DNA of 64,000 bases, from contig NZ_FONX01000005.1 in assembly GCF_900113035.1 (NCBI RefSeq), positions 248,001 to 312,000 on the forward strand, given 5' to 3'. Position 1 is the first letter of the stretch, and every line of letters starts with the position of its first letter. A program made the position numbers and the translations under genes. Below the pieces are notes generated by a model. That model was not told where the DNA came from and searched no databases. It saw only the letters and a list, made by a program, of their open reading frames with translations. Shown here one piece after another: positions 1 through 11,480 of the stretch. The DNA comes from Paracidovorax wautersii. Its GTDB lineage: Bacteria > Pseudomonadota > Gammaproteobacteria > Burkholderiales > Burkholderiaceae_C.

Positions 1-571
1 CGGCCTTCATGCGTCCGGGGGTGGGCAATGCATCGCGGTCCAGCTGCGACTGTGGTGCCCAGAGCCGTGCGCGGTGGATGGCCTTGCCGCAGTGGAACAG
101 CGTTTCGTCGATGGCGACGACCACCGCGAGCTTGGGCCGTTTGCCGCCTTCGGCCAGCTGTTCCAGCAGTTCCGCCGCCTGCGAGAGCCTGGCGCGGCCG
201 TTGATGCGCATGAAGATGTCCAGGCCCGGGAACAGGAAGAGCATGGCCACGCGGTCATCCTCGCCCAGATTGCGCAAGGAGGCGATGCGGTTGTTGCCCG
301 GCCAGTCGGCGAAGGCCACGGTGTGCTCGTCCAGCACATGCACGAAGCCCGGTGGCCCGCCGCGAGGGGAAGCATCGAGCCCGTCGTCTCCGGCCGTCGC
401 CAGGCAGAAGAAGCTGGCGGCGCGCAGGTATTCGACATGGAACGGCGTGAGCGCCGGCAGCACGCCCCGGGTGATGGATTCGGACGGCGGGGCGTAGAGC
501 TGCTCCAGGTCGAGGGTGTGCCGCGTGCGGTCGGGGGCTGGAGCGGAGGGAGGAGCGATGTGTTGCGTCAT
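1..571 (-). CDS. PPOX-class FMN-binding protein (C-terminus beyond window)
   Basis: This reading frame starts with ATG at 571 and is still open at base 1, so about 190 residues are visible and the C-terminus lies outside the window. The segments FCLATAGDDGLDASPRGGPP and WPGNNRIASLRNLGEDDRVA are typical of pyridoxamine-5'-phosphate-oxidase-like split-barrel flavoproteins, in particular the MSMEG_1061-type group, which binds FMN and has no settled substrate. The protein has no signal peptide and is probably cytosolic. It is divergent from the AraC gene at 641, with a 69-base gap, which suggests that the regulator controls it. The family call is firm; the reaction is unknown. Confidence 0.8.
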   Translation of the reverse strand, partial: MTQHIAPPSAPAPDRTRHTLDLEQLYAPPSESITRGVLPALTPFHVEYLRAASFFCLATAGDDGLDASPRGGPPGFVHVLDEHTVAFADWPGNNRIASLRNLGEDDRVAMLFLFPGLDIFMRINGRARLSQAAELLEQLAEGGKRPKLAVVVAIDETLFHCGKAIHRARLWAPQSQLDRDALPTPGRMKA

Positions 572-640
572 GGCTCCATGCTAGGAAGCCGCGCCGCGGG
601 CTGCTAATCTGCCTGAGCCATTCCGTATCGCGATCACGCC

Positions 641-1432
641 ATGTCTTCCACCGCCGCCTGGCTCGACCTGCACGACGACGACAGCGGCCCGCCGGTGGTC
701 GGCCGGGCGGACACGCTGGTCAACCACGACACCGCCCCGCACAGCCACGCCCGCGGCCAGCTGATCGGCTGCGGGCGTGGCGTGCTGAGCGTGGGGTCCG
801 ATGCGGGCCACTGGGTCGTGCCGGCGCGGCATGCGGTATGGATACCGCCGTGGCACGCGCATTCGGCGCGCATGCATGGCGCCTTCACCGGCTGGTCGCT
901 CTACGTGGCCCGTCCCGCCTGCGCCGGCCTGCCGGTGGCGCCCTGCACCCTGGCCGTCACGCCGCTGCTGTGGGAGGCCGCACTGCGCTGCGCCCAGCGC
1001 GCCAGCGCCGCGCCCGATGCGGCGCAGGATCGGCTGGCGGAGGTCATCGTCGATGAAATCCGGGGCCTGGCGCCGCAGCCGCTGGGCCTGCCGCTGCCGG
1101 GCGATGCACGCCTGCTGCGCATCGCCAACGCCTTGCTGGCCGAGCCCGCCCAGCGCCGGCCCCTGCAGGACTGGGCCGCCTGGGCCGGTCTTTCGGCCCG
1201 CACGCTGAGCCGCCGCTTCGTGGCGGAAACCAGCCTCAGCTTCACGGCGTGGACGCAGCGCGTGCGGCTGCTGCGCTCGCTCGAACTGCTGGCGGGCGGG
1301 CAGCCGGTCACGCAGGTGGCGCTGGAGCTGGGCTACGACAGCGTCAGCGCCTTCATCGCCCTCTTCAAGCGCGAGCTGGGCTGCACGCCTGCGGCCTACT
1401 TCGGCCGGCAGGCACAGCCGGCCGCTACTTGA
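641..1432 (+). CDS. AraC family transcriptional regulator
   Basis: This is a 263-residue regulator. The N-terminal half looks like a cupin-type sensor region, with HDTAPHSHARGQL near residue 30 giving the His-rich start of a small beta barrel. The C-terminal ~100 residues hold two helix-turn-helix units: LQDWAAWAGLSARTLSRRF, and VTQVALELGYDSVSAFIALF followed by a CTPAAYF end, the classic AraC/XylS signature. It is divergent from the PPOX-like flavoprotein gene. Its 3' end overlaps the convergent PheC-like gene by 8 bases. The inducer cannot be read from the sequence. The nearest likely target is the divergent gene. Confidence 0.9.
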   Translation: MSSTAAWLDLHDDDSGPPVVGRADTLVNHDTAPHSHARGQLIGCGRGVLSVGSDAGHWVVPARHAVWIPPWHAHSARMHGAFTGWSLYVARPACAGLPVAPCTLAVTPLLWEAALRCAQRASAAPDAAQDRLAEVIVDEIRGLAPQPLGLPLPGDARLLRIANALLAEPAQRRPLQDWAAWAGLSARTLSRRFVAETSLSFTAWTQRVRLLRSLELLAGGQPVTQVALELGYDSVSAFIALFKRELGCTPAAYFGRQAQPAAT

Positions 1433-2225
1433 GCCACTTGTCCGCCGCCTGCTTCACGGCGCCGCGGCTGTCCATCAGGCCCCAGACGAACTGCATCACC
1501 CGGGTGTAGTCCGCATCGTCCTTGGGCATCAGGAAACCCAGCGTGTTGGTGGGCGTGAGCGGCGCGTCGATGAAGATCGCGGCGAGGCGCGGTTCGGCCT
1601 TGGCGTAGTGCAGTGCCTCGTAGGTCTCGGTGATCATCACGTCGCCCTGGCCTTCGGCGATCAGCGCGGGGATCTCTGCGTTCTTCTCGTGCGTGGCGAC
1701 CTGCGCGGCCTTGAGGTTCTGCAGCACGAAAGCCTCGTTGGTGCCGCCCGGGTTCTTGATGACGCGCACGCCGGGCTGGTTCAGGTCGGCCACGCTGCGG
1801 AACTTGCCCTGGTCGGCCGCGCGCACCAGCGCCACCTTGCCGAAGGGCGCATAGCCCGGGAGCATCTCGGCCTGGCGGATGCGGGCCACGTTGCGGGTGA
1901 TGCCGCCCACGGCCACGTCGAACTGGTCGGCCTGCAGGTCCTGCATCAGACGCGGCCAGCTGGTGGGCACGTATTGCACCTTCACGCCCAGCTCGCGGGC
2001 CATCTGCTCGACCAGGTCGATGTCGTGGCCGGCATAGCCCGCATCGGTCTTGATGGCGAAGGGCCGGTAATCGCCGGGCGTGCCCACGCGCAGCACCTTG
2101 GTCTCCATGACCCGGTCCAGGCGGGGGCCGGCGGTGGCGGCGGCGGGCAGCAGCGCGGCGCAGGCGAGCGCGGCGGCGGCGAGGAACGAGCCCATCCAGA
2201 CGGAACGGCGAGTCGGCAGCGGCAT
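1425..2225 (-). CDS. periplasmic solute-binding protein, cyclohexadienyl dehydratase (PheC)-like
   Basis: The product has 266 residues and an N-terminal signal sequence (Arg-rich start, Ala/Leu core, Ala-Thr-Ala-Gly end near residue 33). The rest is a type-3 solute-binding fold. Several stretches match what I recall of secreted cyclohexadienyl/arogenate dehydratases: LRVGTPGDYRPFAIK, GHDIDLVEQMARELGVK, PTSWPRLMQDL and NPGGTNEAFVLQNLKAA. Such enzymes convert prephenate or arogenate to phenylpyruvate or phenylalanine in the periplasm. An ordinary amino-acid-binding protein remains possible, but no ABC permease or ATPase gene is adjacent, which favours a stand-alone enzyme. Its 3' end overlaps the convergent AraC gene. 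Confidence 0.75.
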   Translation of the reverse strand: MPLPTRRSVWMGSFLAAAALACAALLPAAATAGPRLDRVMETKVLRVGTPGDYRPFAIKTDAGYAGHDIDLVEQMARELGVKVQYVPTSWPRLMQDLQADQFDVAVGGITRNVARIRQAEMLPGYAPFGKVALVRAADQGKFRSVADLNQPGVRVIKNPGGTNEAFVLQNLKAAQVATHEKNAEIPALIAEGQGDVMITETYEALHYAKAEPRLAAIFIDAPLTPTNTLGFLMPKDDADYTRVMQFVWGLMDSRGAVKQAADKWLK

Positions 2226-2284
2226 GAGAAATCCTCTCTTTTTGGCAGTGGGTGAGAAAGAGAGGAAATATAGGCGCGAACCGG

Positions 2285-5023
2285 TCAGCGGCTGCCGGCC
2301 GCGCCCTGCGGCTGGCCGGAAGGCGGCTGGGTTTCGACGAAGAACGGCGCTGCGCCGCTGCTGCTGCCGCCATTTCCATTGCCGCTACCGCTGCCGCCCT
2401 GCGACGGCACCACCACGCCGCGCTGTATGGGCGTGGCGACGACCGCGCCGGCCGCGGGCTGCGACGGGGCCTGCTGCGATTGCGGCTGCTGTGCCGGCGA
2501 GCGCGCAGGCTGCGTGGGCTGGCCCGTGGCGGGGTCACGCGCCGGCGTGGTCGCCCACGACGGCACGACCTCGCCCTGCTGCGCCGGCTGCTGCGTCTGT
2601 TGCTGCTGCTGGGCAGGCTGTTGCGTCTGCACCGGCGATTGCGAGGGCTGCGAGGGCTGCGGCTGCACCGCAGGCGCGGCCTGAGACGGGTCGGCGCCAT
2701 CGGTGGTCCACGGCGTGGCGTTCTGCAGCGGTGTGAGCGGGGCCTCGATGATCTCGGGCGCCTCATCGGGCTGCGGCGACGATGCGGCCGGGCTGGGCGC
2801 CACGGCGGGCGGCGGGGCGTTGCCGCCCGGCACGGCCGGTGCGGAGCCGATCTGGCGGCCGAAGAGGTCATAGACCCAGTCGCGCACGCTGCTGATGGCG
2901 TCGCGCGCCCAGTGGGTTTCCTGCTCGTCCACGAAGCGTTCGCGCCCGTCGATGATCTTGCTGCGCAGCGCCTGCTGGAACACCTCGCCCACCATGGGCA
3001 GCGCGCTGTGGGCGCCCTGGCCCCAGTAGTCGCTGCGCAGGGTGATGCGCCCGTCGTTGAAGCCCACCCAGGCGCCGGCCACCAGCTGCGGCTGCATGAG
3101 GATGAACCAGCCGTCGGTGTTGTCCTGCGTGGTGCCGGTCTTGCCCGCCACGTCGGCGGTGATGCCGTAGCGGCTGCGGATGGCGACGCCCGTGCCCTTG
3201 TCCACCACGCCGCGCATGGCGTTGCGCAGCTCCTGCATGGGGCCGAGGTCGGCCACCTTCTCGGGCGTGGCGGGCGCGAAGTCTTCCAGCACCTTGCCGT
3301 TCTTGTCCTCGATGCGCGTGACCACGATGGGCGCGCGGTAGAGGCCGGCGCTGGCGATGGTGCCGTAGGAGGACACCATCTCCTTGAGCGTGACCGGGCT
3401 GGTGCCCAGCGCCAGGGCGGGCACCACGTCCAGCTTGGACTCGCGCACGCCCATGTCGCGCGCCAGCTGGGCCACGCGGGCCGGGCCCACCTTCTGCATC
3501 ACCTGGGCGGTGATGGTGTTCTTGGAATAGGCCAGGCCGTCGGCCAGGGTCATGGGCTGGTCGCTGGGCGGGCCTTCGTCGGTCGGGCTCCAGAACTTGC
3601 CGCCGCCCAGCGGGATCTGCACGGCCTGGTCCATCAGCGTGTCGCTGGGCTGCATGCCGCTCGCGAAGGCCGCGCCATAGACGAAGGGCTTGAAGGTGGA
3701 GCCGGGCTGGCGGCGGGCCGCCTGCACGTGGTCGAAGGGGTCGGTCGCGAAGTCGCGGCTGCCGACCCAGGCGCGCACCTCGCCGCTGCGCGGGTCCATG
3801 GCCAGGAAGCCCGCCTGCACGCGCGTCTTCTGCTGGCGCAGGGCGCGCATGAAGTCGGCATCGGCCAGCAGGGTTTTTTCGGCGTCTGCGGGCTGGGCGC
3901 CCTTGGCGACGGCCGCGGCATATTGCGCCGATTCGCGCACCAGCTGCTGCACCAGCGGGTTCTTGGCATTCCACACGCGGGGCGACCAGGCGCCGTCGGC
4001 CACGCCCTGCAAGGCCTTGCCCTGGCGGGCCACGGCCTGGTTGGCCAGGGTCTGCAGGCGGCTGTCGATGGTGGTGCGGATGACCAGGCCGTCGGCATAG
4101 AGGCTGTAGCCGTTGCGGTCGGCCCAGTCGATGAGCTGCTTGCGCAGCTGCTGCGCCAGATGGGGCGCGAGGCCGCCCACCTCGGGCTGGCGCTCGAAGC
4201 GGATGCGCAGCGGGCGGCGCGAGAGGTTGTCGAACTCCGCCTGCGTGAGCTTGCCGTGCTTGAGCATCTGGCCCAGCACGGTGTTGCGGCGGGCCTGGGC
4301 GCGCTCGGGGTTGAGCACGGGATTGTAGTAGGTCGTGCCCTTGAGCATGCCGATCAGCGTGGCGCTCTCCAGCACCGTGAGCTTGTCGGCCGATTTGTCG
4401 AAATACGTGCGCGCCGCCATCTCGATGCCGTAGGCGTTGTAGAGGAAGGGCACGGTGTTCAGGTAGGTTTCCAGGATCTCGTCCTTGGAATACACGGCCT
4501 CGATCTTCAGCGCGGTGATGGCTTCCTTGATCTTGCGGGTGAGCGTGGGGGCGCGGCCGATGTCCTCGGGGAACAGGTTGCGCGCCAGCTGCTGCGTGAT
4601 GGTGGAGCCGCCCTGCTTGTCGCCGCCCAGCGTCTGCACCAGGGCCGACGCGGTGCGCCGCCAGTCCAGCCCGAAGTGGCTGTAGAAGCGGTGGTCTTCG
4701 GTGGCGATCAGCGCATCGACCACCGGCTGGGCGATGTCCGAAAGCGGCACCCAGTCGCGGTTGACCCATTTGTATTCGGCCAGCAGCTTGCCGTCGGCCG
4801 ACATGAGCTGTGCAGGCTGGTCGGCCTTGGCCTTGCGCAGGTCGCTGATGCCGGGCGTGAAGGGCACCAGGGCCAGCGCGTAGAGGAAGAGCGCCAGGAA
4901 GAGGCCCACCACCAGCCACACCAGGCTGCGCCAGGACAACAGGCGCCGGGGCCACAGCGGAAGACGCGCCAGGGCCGGCCGCAGCGCGGCCCAGCGCCCG
5001 CGGAGAACATCAGGAATCGACAT
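2285..5023 (-). CDS. bifunctional class A penicillin-binding protein (PBP1A-type) with Gln/Pro-rich tail
   Basis: A 912-residue inner-membrane enzyme that polymerises and cross-links peptidoglycan. A cytoplasmic N-terminus and one membrane helix (about 33-53) precede a glycosyltransferase-51 domain with ATEDHRFYSHFG (catalytic Glu109) and GGSTITQQLARN (138-149). The transpeptidase domain carries STFK (Ser442), SKN (500-502) and KTGTT (628-632). All catalytic motifs are intact. From about residue 735 to the end the protein is a low-complexity Gln/Pro/Ala/Ser/Gly tail, unusually long and presumably disordered in the periplasm. The OB-like insert of longer PBP1A proteins was not evident, so I give no gene symbol. 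A dispersed repeat lies just upstream, in the probable promoter region. Confidence 0.92.
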   Translation of the reverse strand: MSIPDVLRGRWAALRPALARLPLWPRRLLSWRSLVWLVVGLFLALFLYALALVPFTPGISDLRKAKADQPAQLMSADGKLLAEYKWVNRDWVPLSDIAQPVVDALIATEDHRFYSHFGLDWRRTASALVQTLGGDKQGGSTITQQLARNLFPEDIGRAPTLTRKIKEAITALKIEAVYSKDEILETYLNTVPFLYNAYGIEMAARTYFDKSADKLTVLESATLIGMLKGTTYYNPVLNPERAQARRNTVLGQMLKHGKLTQAEFDNLSRRPLRIRFERQPEVGGLAPHLAQQLRKQLIDWADRNGYSLYADGLVIRTTIDSRLQTLANQAVARQGKALQGVADGAWSPRVWNAKNPLVQQLVRESAQYAAAVAKGAQPADAEKTLLADADFMRALRQQKTRVQAGFLAMDPRSGEVRAWVGSRDFATDPFDHVQAARRQPGSTFKPFVYGAAFASGMQPSDTLMDQAVQIPLGGGKFWSPTDEGPPSDQPMTLADGLAYSKNTITAQVMQKVGPARVAQLARDMGVRESKLDVVPALALGTSPVTLKEMVSSYGTIASAGLYRAPIVVTRIEDKNGKVLEDFAPATPEKVADLGPMQELRNAMRGVVDKGTGVAIRSRYGITADVAGKTGTTQDNTDGWFILMQPQLVAGAWVGFNDGRITLRSDYWGQGAHSALPMVGEVFQQALRSKIIDGRERFVDEQETHWARDAISSVRDWVYDLFGRQIGSAPAVPGGNAPPPAVAPSPAASSPQPDEAPEIIEAPLTPLQNATPWTTDGADPSQAAPAVQPQPSQPSQSPVQTQQPAQQQQQTQQPAQQGEVVPSWATTPARDPATGQPTQPARSPAQQPQSQQAPSQPAAGAVVATPIQRGVVVPSQGGSGSGNGNGGSSSGAAPFFVETQPPSGQPQGAAGSR

Positions 5024-5040
5024 GAAGATACAAGGAAAAA

Positions 5041-5092
5041 GTGCCGCAAGCGCCCATGGGGCGCGCGCTGGAAGCTATCAATTCAGCAGCAA
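5041..5092 (+). repeat. dispersed Comamonadaceae-type palindromic repeat, copy 1
   Basis: This is one copy of a bipartite element found throughout the window. A GC-rich half (GCAAGCGCCC...GCGCGCTGG) is followed by the AT-rich half AGCTATCAATTCAGCAGC. It starts 18 bases upstream of the penicillin-binding-protein start codon, within its 5' leader or promoter. Confidence 0.6.
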
Positions 5093-5285
5093 TCTGCGGT
5101 GTTGGCCCGCAACGGCCATTCCGGAAGACACGCGGCGCGGCAACGGAGCCGGCAACATGGGCGACAGCGGCCTGGCGGCGGCGCCATGCAGCACCGCCCG
5201 AAGCCAAAGTGCGCATTTATAACGCCAATCCCTTAAGCCGGCGTTAGGTGCCCGCAGAGCCCCAATCTGAGCCCCAGGCAGCGGC

Positions 5286-6005
5286 TCACCAGGGCAGCCG
5301 CTCGCCCCGGTACGAATGGAAGCTGCCCGAGTCCTCTGCCGGCAACCCATCGAGCACGTGCAGCAGGTCGGCCGCCGCATCGGGGGCCGGGCGGCCGATG
5401 CGCTCGCCGCCGAAGGGGCGCGACAGGGCCGAATCCACCGTGCCCGGGTGCAGCGCGGCCAGCACGGCCTGCGGGTGGGTGCGGGCCACCTCGATGGCCG
5501 CCGTCTTCAGCAGCATGTTCAGCGCCGCCTTGGACGCCCGGTAGCCGTACCAGCCGCCCAGCCGGTTGTCGCCGATGCTGCCGACCTTGGCCGAGAGCAC
5601 GGCCATGAGGCCGCGTTCCTTGCGCGGCAGCAGCGGCGTGAAATGCGCCAGCACAAGGGCCGGGCCGAAGGTGTTGGCGCGGAAGGTGGCCTCCAGCTGC
5701 GCGTAGCGGAGCTGGCCCAGGCGCTTTTCAGGCATGCCCTGCGGGCCGTGCAGCACGCCGGCCGCATGGAGGATGCAGTGCCAGGGCCCCTGCCCCGCCA
5801 GCTGCTGCGCGGCCCGGGCGATGGAGGCTTCGTCGTCCAGGTCCAGCGCGGGATCGGTGCGGCGGCCCAGGCCCACGGCCAGGGCGCAGCGCGGGTCGGC
5901 CTGCAGATGGGCCAGCAGCGCGCCGCCGATGGCGCCCGTGGCACCGATGACCAGGGCGCGGTAGCCCTGGGGGAGGGACTGCAGGCGGGGTGGTGATGCG
6001 GCCAT
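5286..6005 (-). CDS. SDR family NAD(P)-dependent oxidoreductase
   Basis: The product is a 239-residue short-chain dehydrogenase/reductase. The nucleotide-binding glycine motif is VIGATGAIGGALL near residue 18, and the active-site Tyr/Lys pair is in YGYRASKAALNM, followed by an HPGTVDS loop. The overall form resembles the C-factor-like SDR group. It starts 21 bases downstream of the iron-sulfur photolyase and is probably the last gene of the photolyase operon. The substrate is unknown. The link with photorepair genes is positional only. Confidence 0.85.
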   Translation of the reverse strand: MAASPPRLQSLPQGYRALVIGATGAIGGALLAHLQADPRCALAVGLGRRTDPALDLDDEASIARAAQQLAGQGPWHCILHAAGVLHGPQGMPEKRLGQLRYAQLEATFRANTFGPALVLAHFTPLLPRKERGLMAVLSAKVGSIGDNRLGGWYGYRASKAALNMLLKTAAIEVARTHPQAVLAALHPGTVDSALSRPFGGERIGRPAPDAAADLLHVLDGLPAEDSGSFHSYRGERLPW

Positions 6006-6026
6006 GTGCGGCTCAGTTCCGTTCGT

Positions 6027-7583
6027 TCAGAGTTCGTCCAGCCGGGCGCGCACGTCGGCGGCCCGCTCGCGCAGCGCCTCCCGCTGGGGCGCGGGCATCT
6101 TCTGCAGCTGGCGATAGACCATGCCCAGCCGGTGGTTGCGGCCCAGGGTGTCTTCGTGGCGCGCGAAGAAGTCCCAGTAGAGCGCGTTGTAGGGGCAGGC
6201 GCGCTCGCCCACCTTGAGCTTTTTGTCGTAGTGGCAGCCGGCGCAGTAGTCGCTCATGCGGTCGATATAGGCCGCGCTGCTCACATAGGGCTTGGTGGCC
6301 AGCAGGCCGCCGTCGGCGAACTGGCTCATGCCCACGGTGTTGGGCAGTTCCACCCACTCGAAGGCATCGATATAGACGCCCAGGTACCAGCGGTGCACGG
6401 CGGCCGGGTCCAGCCCGGCCAGCAGCGCGAAGTTGCCGATGACCATCAGCCGCTGGATGTGGTGGGCATGGGCCTGCTCCAGCGATTGGCCCACGGCATG
6501 CTCCAGGCAGCGCATGCGCGTCTCGCCCGTCCAGAACCAGGCGGGCAGCGGCGCGGTGTGGCCCAGGGCGTTGTGCCCTTCGTAGCCCGGCATGTGGGCC
6601 CAGTAGATGCCGCGCACGTATTCGCGCCAGCCCAGGATCTGGCGGATGAAGCCCTCCACCGCCGGCAGCGGCGCCCGGCCGGCATGCCAGGCCGCCTGGG
6701 CGTGCAGCACCACCTCCTGCGGGCGCAGCATCTTGGTGTTGAGCGCGAACGAGAGCAGCGAGTGGAAGAGCCGCTCGCTGCGGCTGCTCATGGCGTCTTC
6801 ATAGGCGCCGAAGTGCGGCAGCGTGGTCGCGATGAAATGGTTCAGCCAGGCCAGCGCCTCGGCCCGGTTCAGGGGCCAGCGCAGCTGGCCGGCCTGCGGG
6901 TGGCCGAAGCTCTTGACGCCCGCCGCCTCGATCGTCGCCCAGAGCGCGCTGTGGTCGTGCGTGGGCCGGGCATCGGGCGGCAGCTCCGGCTTGCCGGGCC
7001 AGGGCTTGCGGTTGTCGTGGTCGTAGTTCCACGCGCCGCCCTCGGGCTCGCCGGCTGCGTCGATCAGCACCTGATGGCGCTGGCGCATGCGGCGGTAGAA
7101 ATGCTCCATCAGCCACTGCTTGCGGCCCTGGAACACCTCGGCCACCTCGATGCGGGTGGTGTAGAAGTGTTCGCTGTCCCCCATCTCGACGGCGAAGGGC
7201 TGCTGCGCGCCCCAGGTGCGCAGCTGTTCGTCCAGCCGCCATTCGTCGGGCTGCTGGTATTGCAGGGTGGCCGCGCCGTAGTGCGCCATGAGCGCCTCCA
7301 GGTTGGCGGTAATCGACTGGCGGTTGCTCGCGTCGTCGATGGCGATGTAGCGCACGCGGTGGCCGGCGGCCTTGAGCTGGCGGGCCAGGTCGCGCATGGC
7401 GGCGAAGATGGCGAGGATCTTCTGCGCGTGGTGCAGCACGTAGTCGGTCTCCTGCCGCACCTCCATCAGCACATGGACCACGCCGCCATCCTGCGCGTCG
7501 AACCACGAATGCGCGGGGTCGAGCTGGTCGCCCAGCAGCAGGCGCAGGGTGTGGGCCGCGCGCGGCTTGGCTGCGCCGCTCAT
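6027..7583 (-). CDS. iron-sulfur bacterial cryptochrome/photolyase (FeS-BCP, PhrB-type)
   Basis: This is a 518-residue photolyase-related protein of the FeS-BCP group, which uses blue light and FAD, often to repair (6-4) photoproducts. Four cysteines fit the [4Fe-4S] ligands: MRCLEH, then CAGCHYD, then ERACPYN (Cys359, 447, 450 and 463 from the chosen start). The spacings 88-3-13 equal those of Agrobacterium PhrB (Cys350/438/441/454). I chose the ATG at 7583 because it overlaps the upstream stop codon as ATGA, implying translational coupling. An in-frame ATG at 7595 would add four residues. It lies between a DASH cryptochrome and an SDR gene. Confidence 0.9.
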   Translation of the reverse strand: MSGAAKPRAAHTLRLLLGDQLDPAHSWFDAQDGGVVHVLMEVRQETDYVLHHAQKILAIFAAMRDLARQLKAAGHRVRYIAIDDASNRQSITANLEALMAHYGAATLQYQQPDEWRLDEQLRTWGAQQPFAVEMGDSEHFYTTRIEVAEVFQGRKQWLMEHFYRRMRQRHQVLIDAAGEPEGGAWNYDHDNRKPWPGKPELPPDARPTHDHSALWATIEAAGVKSFGHPQAGQLRWPLNRAEALAWLNHFIATTLPHFGAYEDAMSSRSERLFHSLLSFALNTKMLRPQEVVLHAQAAWHAGRAPLPAVEGFIRQILGWREYVRGIYWAHMPGYEGHNALGHTAPLPAWFWTGETRMRCLEHAVGQSLEQAHAHHIQRLMVIGNFALLAGLDPAAVHRWYLGVYIDAFEWVELPNTVGMSQFADGGLLATKPYVSSAAYIDRMSDYCAGCHYDKKLKVGERACPYNALYWDFFARHEDTLGRNHRLGMVYRQLQKMPAPQREALRERAADVRARLDEL

Positions 7584-8908
7584 GCCGTGCCCCACAGGCG
7601 GCGGTAGCGGCCGTCAGGGTCGTGCTCGCGCGCCTGCTTGGCGGGATCGAAGCGCCGGCCTCCGCGCGGGTCGGTGCCGCGCCCGGCGATGTAGAGCCAG
7701 TTGCCCTGGTTGCTGTACACGTCGTAGTCCACCAGTTGCGATTCGAACCATGCCGCGCCCGCGCGCCAGTCGCCCTGCAGATCGTGGATGAGATAGCTGG
7801 CCGCCACCTGGCGCAGCCGGTTGCTCAGGTAGCCGGTGGCGGCCAGCTCGCGCATCGCGGCATCGACCAGCGGCTCGCCCGTGCAGCCATGGCGCCAGAG
7901 CTCGAAGCCCTGGGCATCGTGCGGGGCCAGCGGTGCCTTCGACAGGCCCCGGCCCCGGTGGAGCTGCGCGCCGTGCTGCAGGTGCAACAGACGGAAGTAA
8001 TCGCGCCACAGCAGCTCGAACCAGAGCCAGTAGCTGCCTTCGTTGGCGCCGTGCTCGCCCTCGAAGGCCTTCAGGTCGGCCAGCACGCGGCGGGGCGAGA
8101 GCGCACCCGTCGCCAGCCAGGGCGAGAGCTTGGACGAGAAATCCACCCCGGACAGGCCGTTGCGCGTGGCCTTGTAGCTGTGCGGCAGCTTGCGCGCCAG
8201 GTACTGCGCCCAGTGGGCCAGGCCGGCTCCCTCGCCGCCCTGGCTGGCGGGCATGCCGTAGGGAAAGGACGAGCGCGGGTCCTGCCCGCCGGCGCTCGCT
8301 GCGTCCGCATCCAAGGCACCGCCCTGCCCTGCGCCCACGGCCTGCAGCACCTCTGCGGGCACCTCGGGAGGGGCCGGCAGCTGCGTGGGCGCGGGCAGCG
8401 GCGCGGCCGGGGCGATGCCCGCGCGCTCCAGCGCTTGGCGGAAGGTGGTGAACACCCCGGGCAGCCCGGCGGTCGGCCAGGGCAGCGCGGCGGGGTCCAG
8501 CAGGCTGCTCTGCCACACGGTCTGCACGCGCAGGCCGGCAGCCTGCAGCGCAGCCACCTGCGCTTCTTCCTCGGGGGCCGCGATCTCTTCGCACACCACG
8601 GCTTCGGCGCCGACTGCGCGGGCCAGCGCCGGCAGGGCCTGCCCGGGTGCTGCGCGGCACACGAGCAGCGGGCTGCCCAGCGCGGCCAGGCGATCGCCCA
8701 GATCCTGCAGCGTGGCGGAGTGGAAAGCCTGCCGGTGCCGCCCGGCACGGGCGAAACCCCAGGGCGAGACCTCGTCCTCCGCAGGCAGGCAGAACACGGG
8801 CAGCAGGCGTGGGGTGCCGTCGCCCTGCGCCCGCTGCAGAGCCGCCTGCAGCGCAGGCTGGTCGTGCAGGCGCAGGTCGTTCCGGAACCAGAAAAGGATG
8901 GTGCTCAT
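7580..8908 (-). CDS. DASH-type cryptochrome/photolyase
   Basis: A 442-residue flavoprotein of the cryptochrome/photolyase family. The N-terminal alpha/beta antenna-binding domain begins ILFWFRNDLRLHDQPAL. The C-terminal FAD-binding domain carries LWFELLWRDYFRL, YLSNRLRQVAASYLIHDL and YSNQGNWLYIAGRGTDPRGG, the last being characteristic of the DASH group, which repairs cyclobutane dimers in single-stranded DNA or loops. It is the first gene of the photorepair operon, and its stop codon overlaps the next start. A class I CPD photolyase is the alternative, but the DASH signature makes that less likely. Confidence 0.88.
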   Translation of the reverse strand: MSTILFWFRNDLRLHDQPALQAALQRAQGDGTPRLLPVFCLPAEDEVSPWGFARAGRHRQAFHSATLQDLGDRLAALGSPLLVCRAAPGQALPALARAVGAEAVVCEEIAAPEEEAQVAALQAAGLRVQTVWQSSLLDPAALPWPTAGLPGVFTTFRQALERAGIAPAAPLPAPTQLPAPPEVPAEVLQAVGAGQGGALDADAASAGGQDPRSSFPYGMPASQGGEGAGLAHWAQYLARKLPHSYKATRNGLSGVDFSSKLSPWLATGALSPRRVLADLKAFEGEHGANEGSYWLWFELLWRDYFRLLHLQHGAQLHRGRGLSKAPLAPHDAQGFELWRHGCTGEPLVDAAMRELAATGYLSNRLRQVAASYLIHDLQGDWRAGAAWFESQLVDYDVYSNQGNWLYIAGRGTDPRGGRRFDPAKQAREHDPDGRYRRLWGTA

Positions 8909-9121
8909 GCCGGCACCTGCCGGATGGGCGCGGCCGGCGCCGCCAGGGCGCAGATGCCGCGCGCGCTCGGCGCCTGCGCGGTGGGGGGGGTTCGACGGAG
9001 GCAGGCCAAGAGCGCGGGTCTTTCAAGGTGAGCGCGCAACGACGGGTGCGCGAAGACCTTGGTACGCAAAGGCTGTGCCGCCGGTTCACCCGGCGGAGAA
9101 AGACAGGGGCTCCGGCCGGTG

Positions 9122-11428
<2,307 letters not shown>

Positions 11429-11480
11429 TCAGTGGGGACGCCGCCGCCGCCCGCACGGGGACGGGGCCGCGCCCCTGGGC

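Noticed and set aside
2252-5236. 994-codon open frame on the plus strand opposite the penicillin-binding protein
   Set aside because: It is antisense to a gene with complete catalytic motifs, and its translation is a His/Gly/Arg/Leu-rich shadow typical of GC-rich third positions.
9078-9096. Hairpin CCGCCGG/CCGGCGG downstream of ligA as terminator
   Set aside because: The stem is only 7 bp and no T-run follows on the ligA strand; such stems are common at this GC content.
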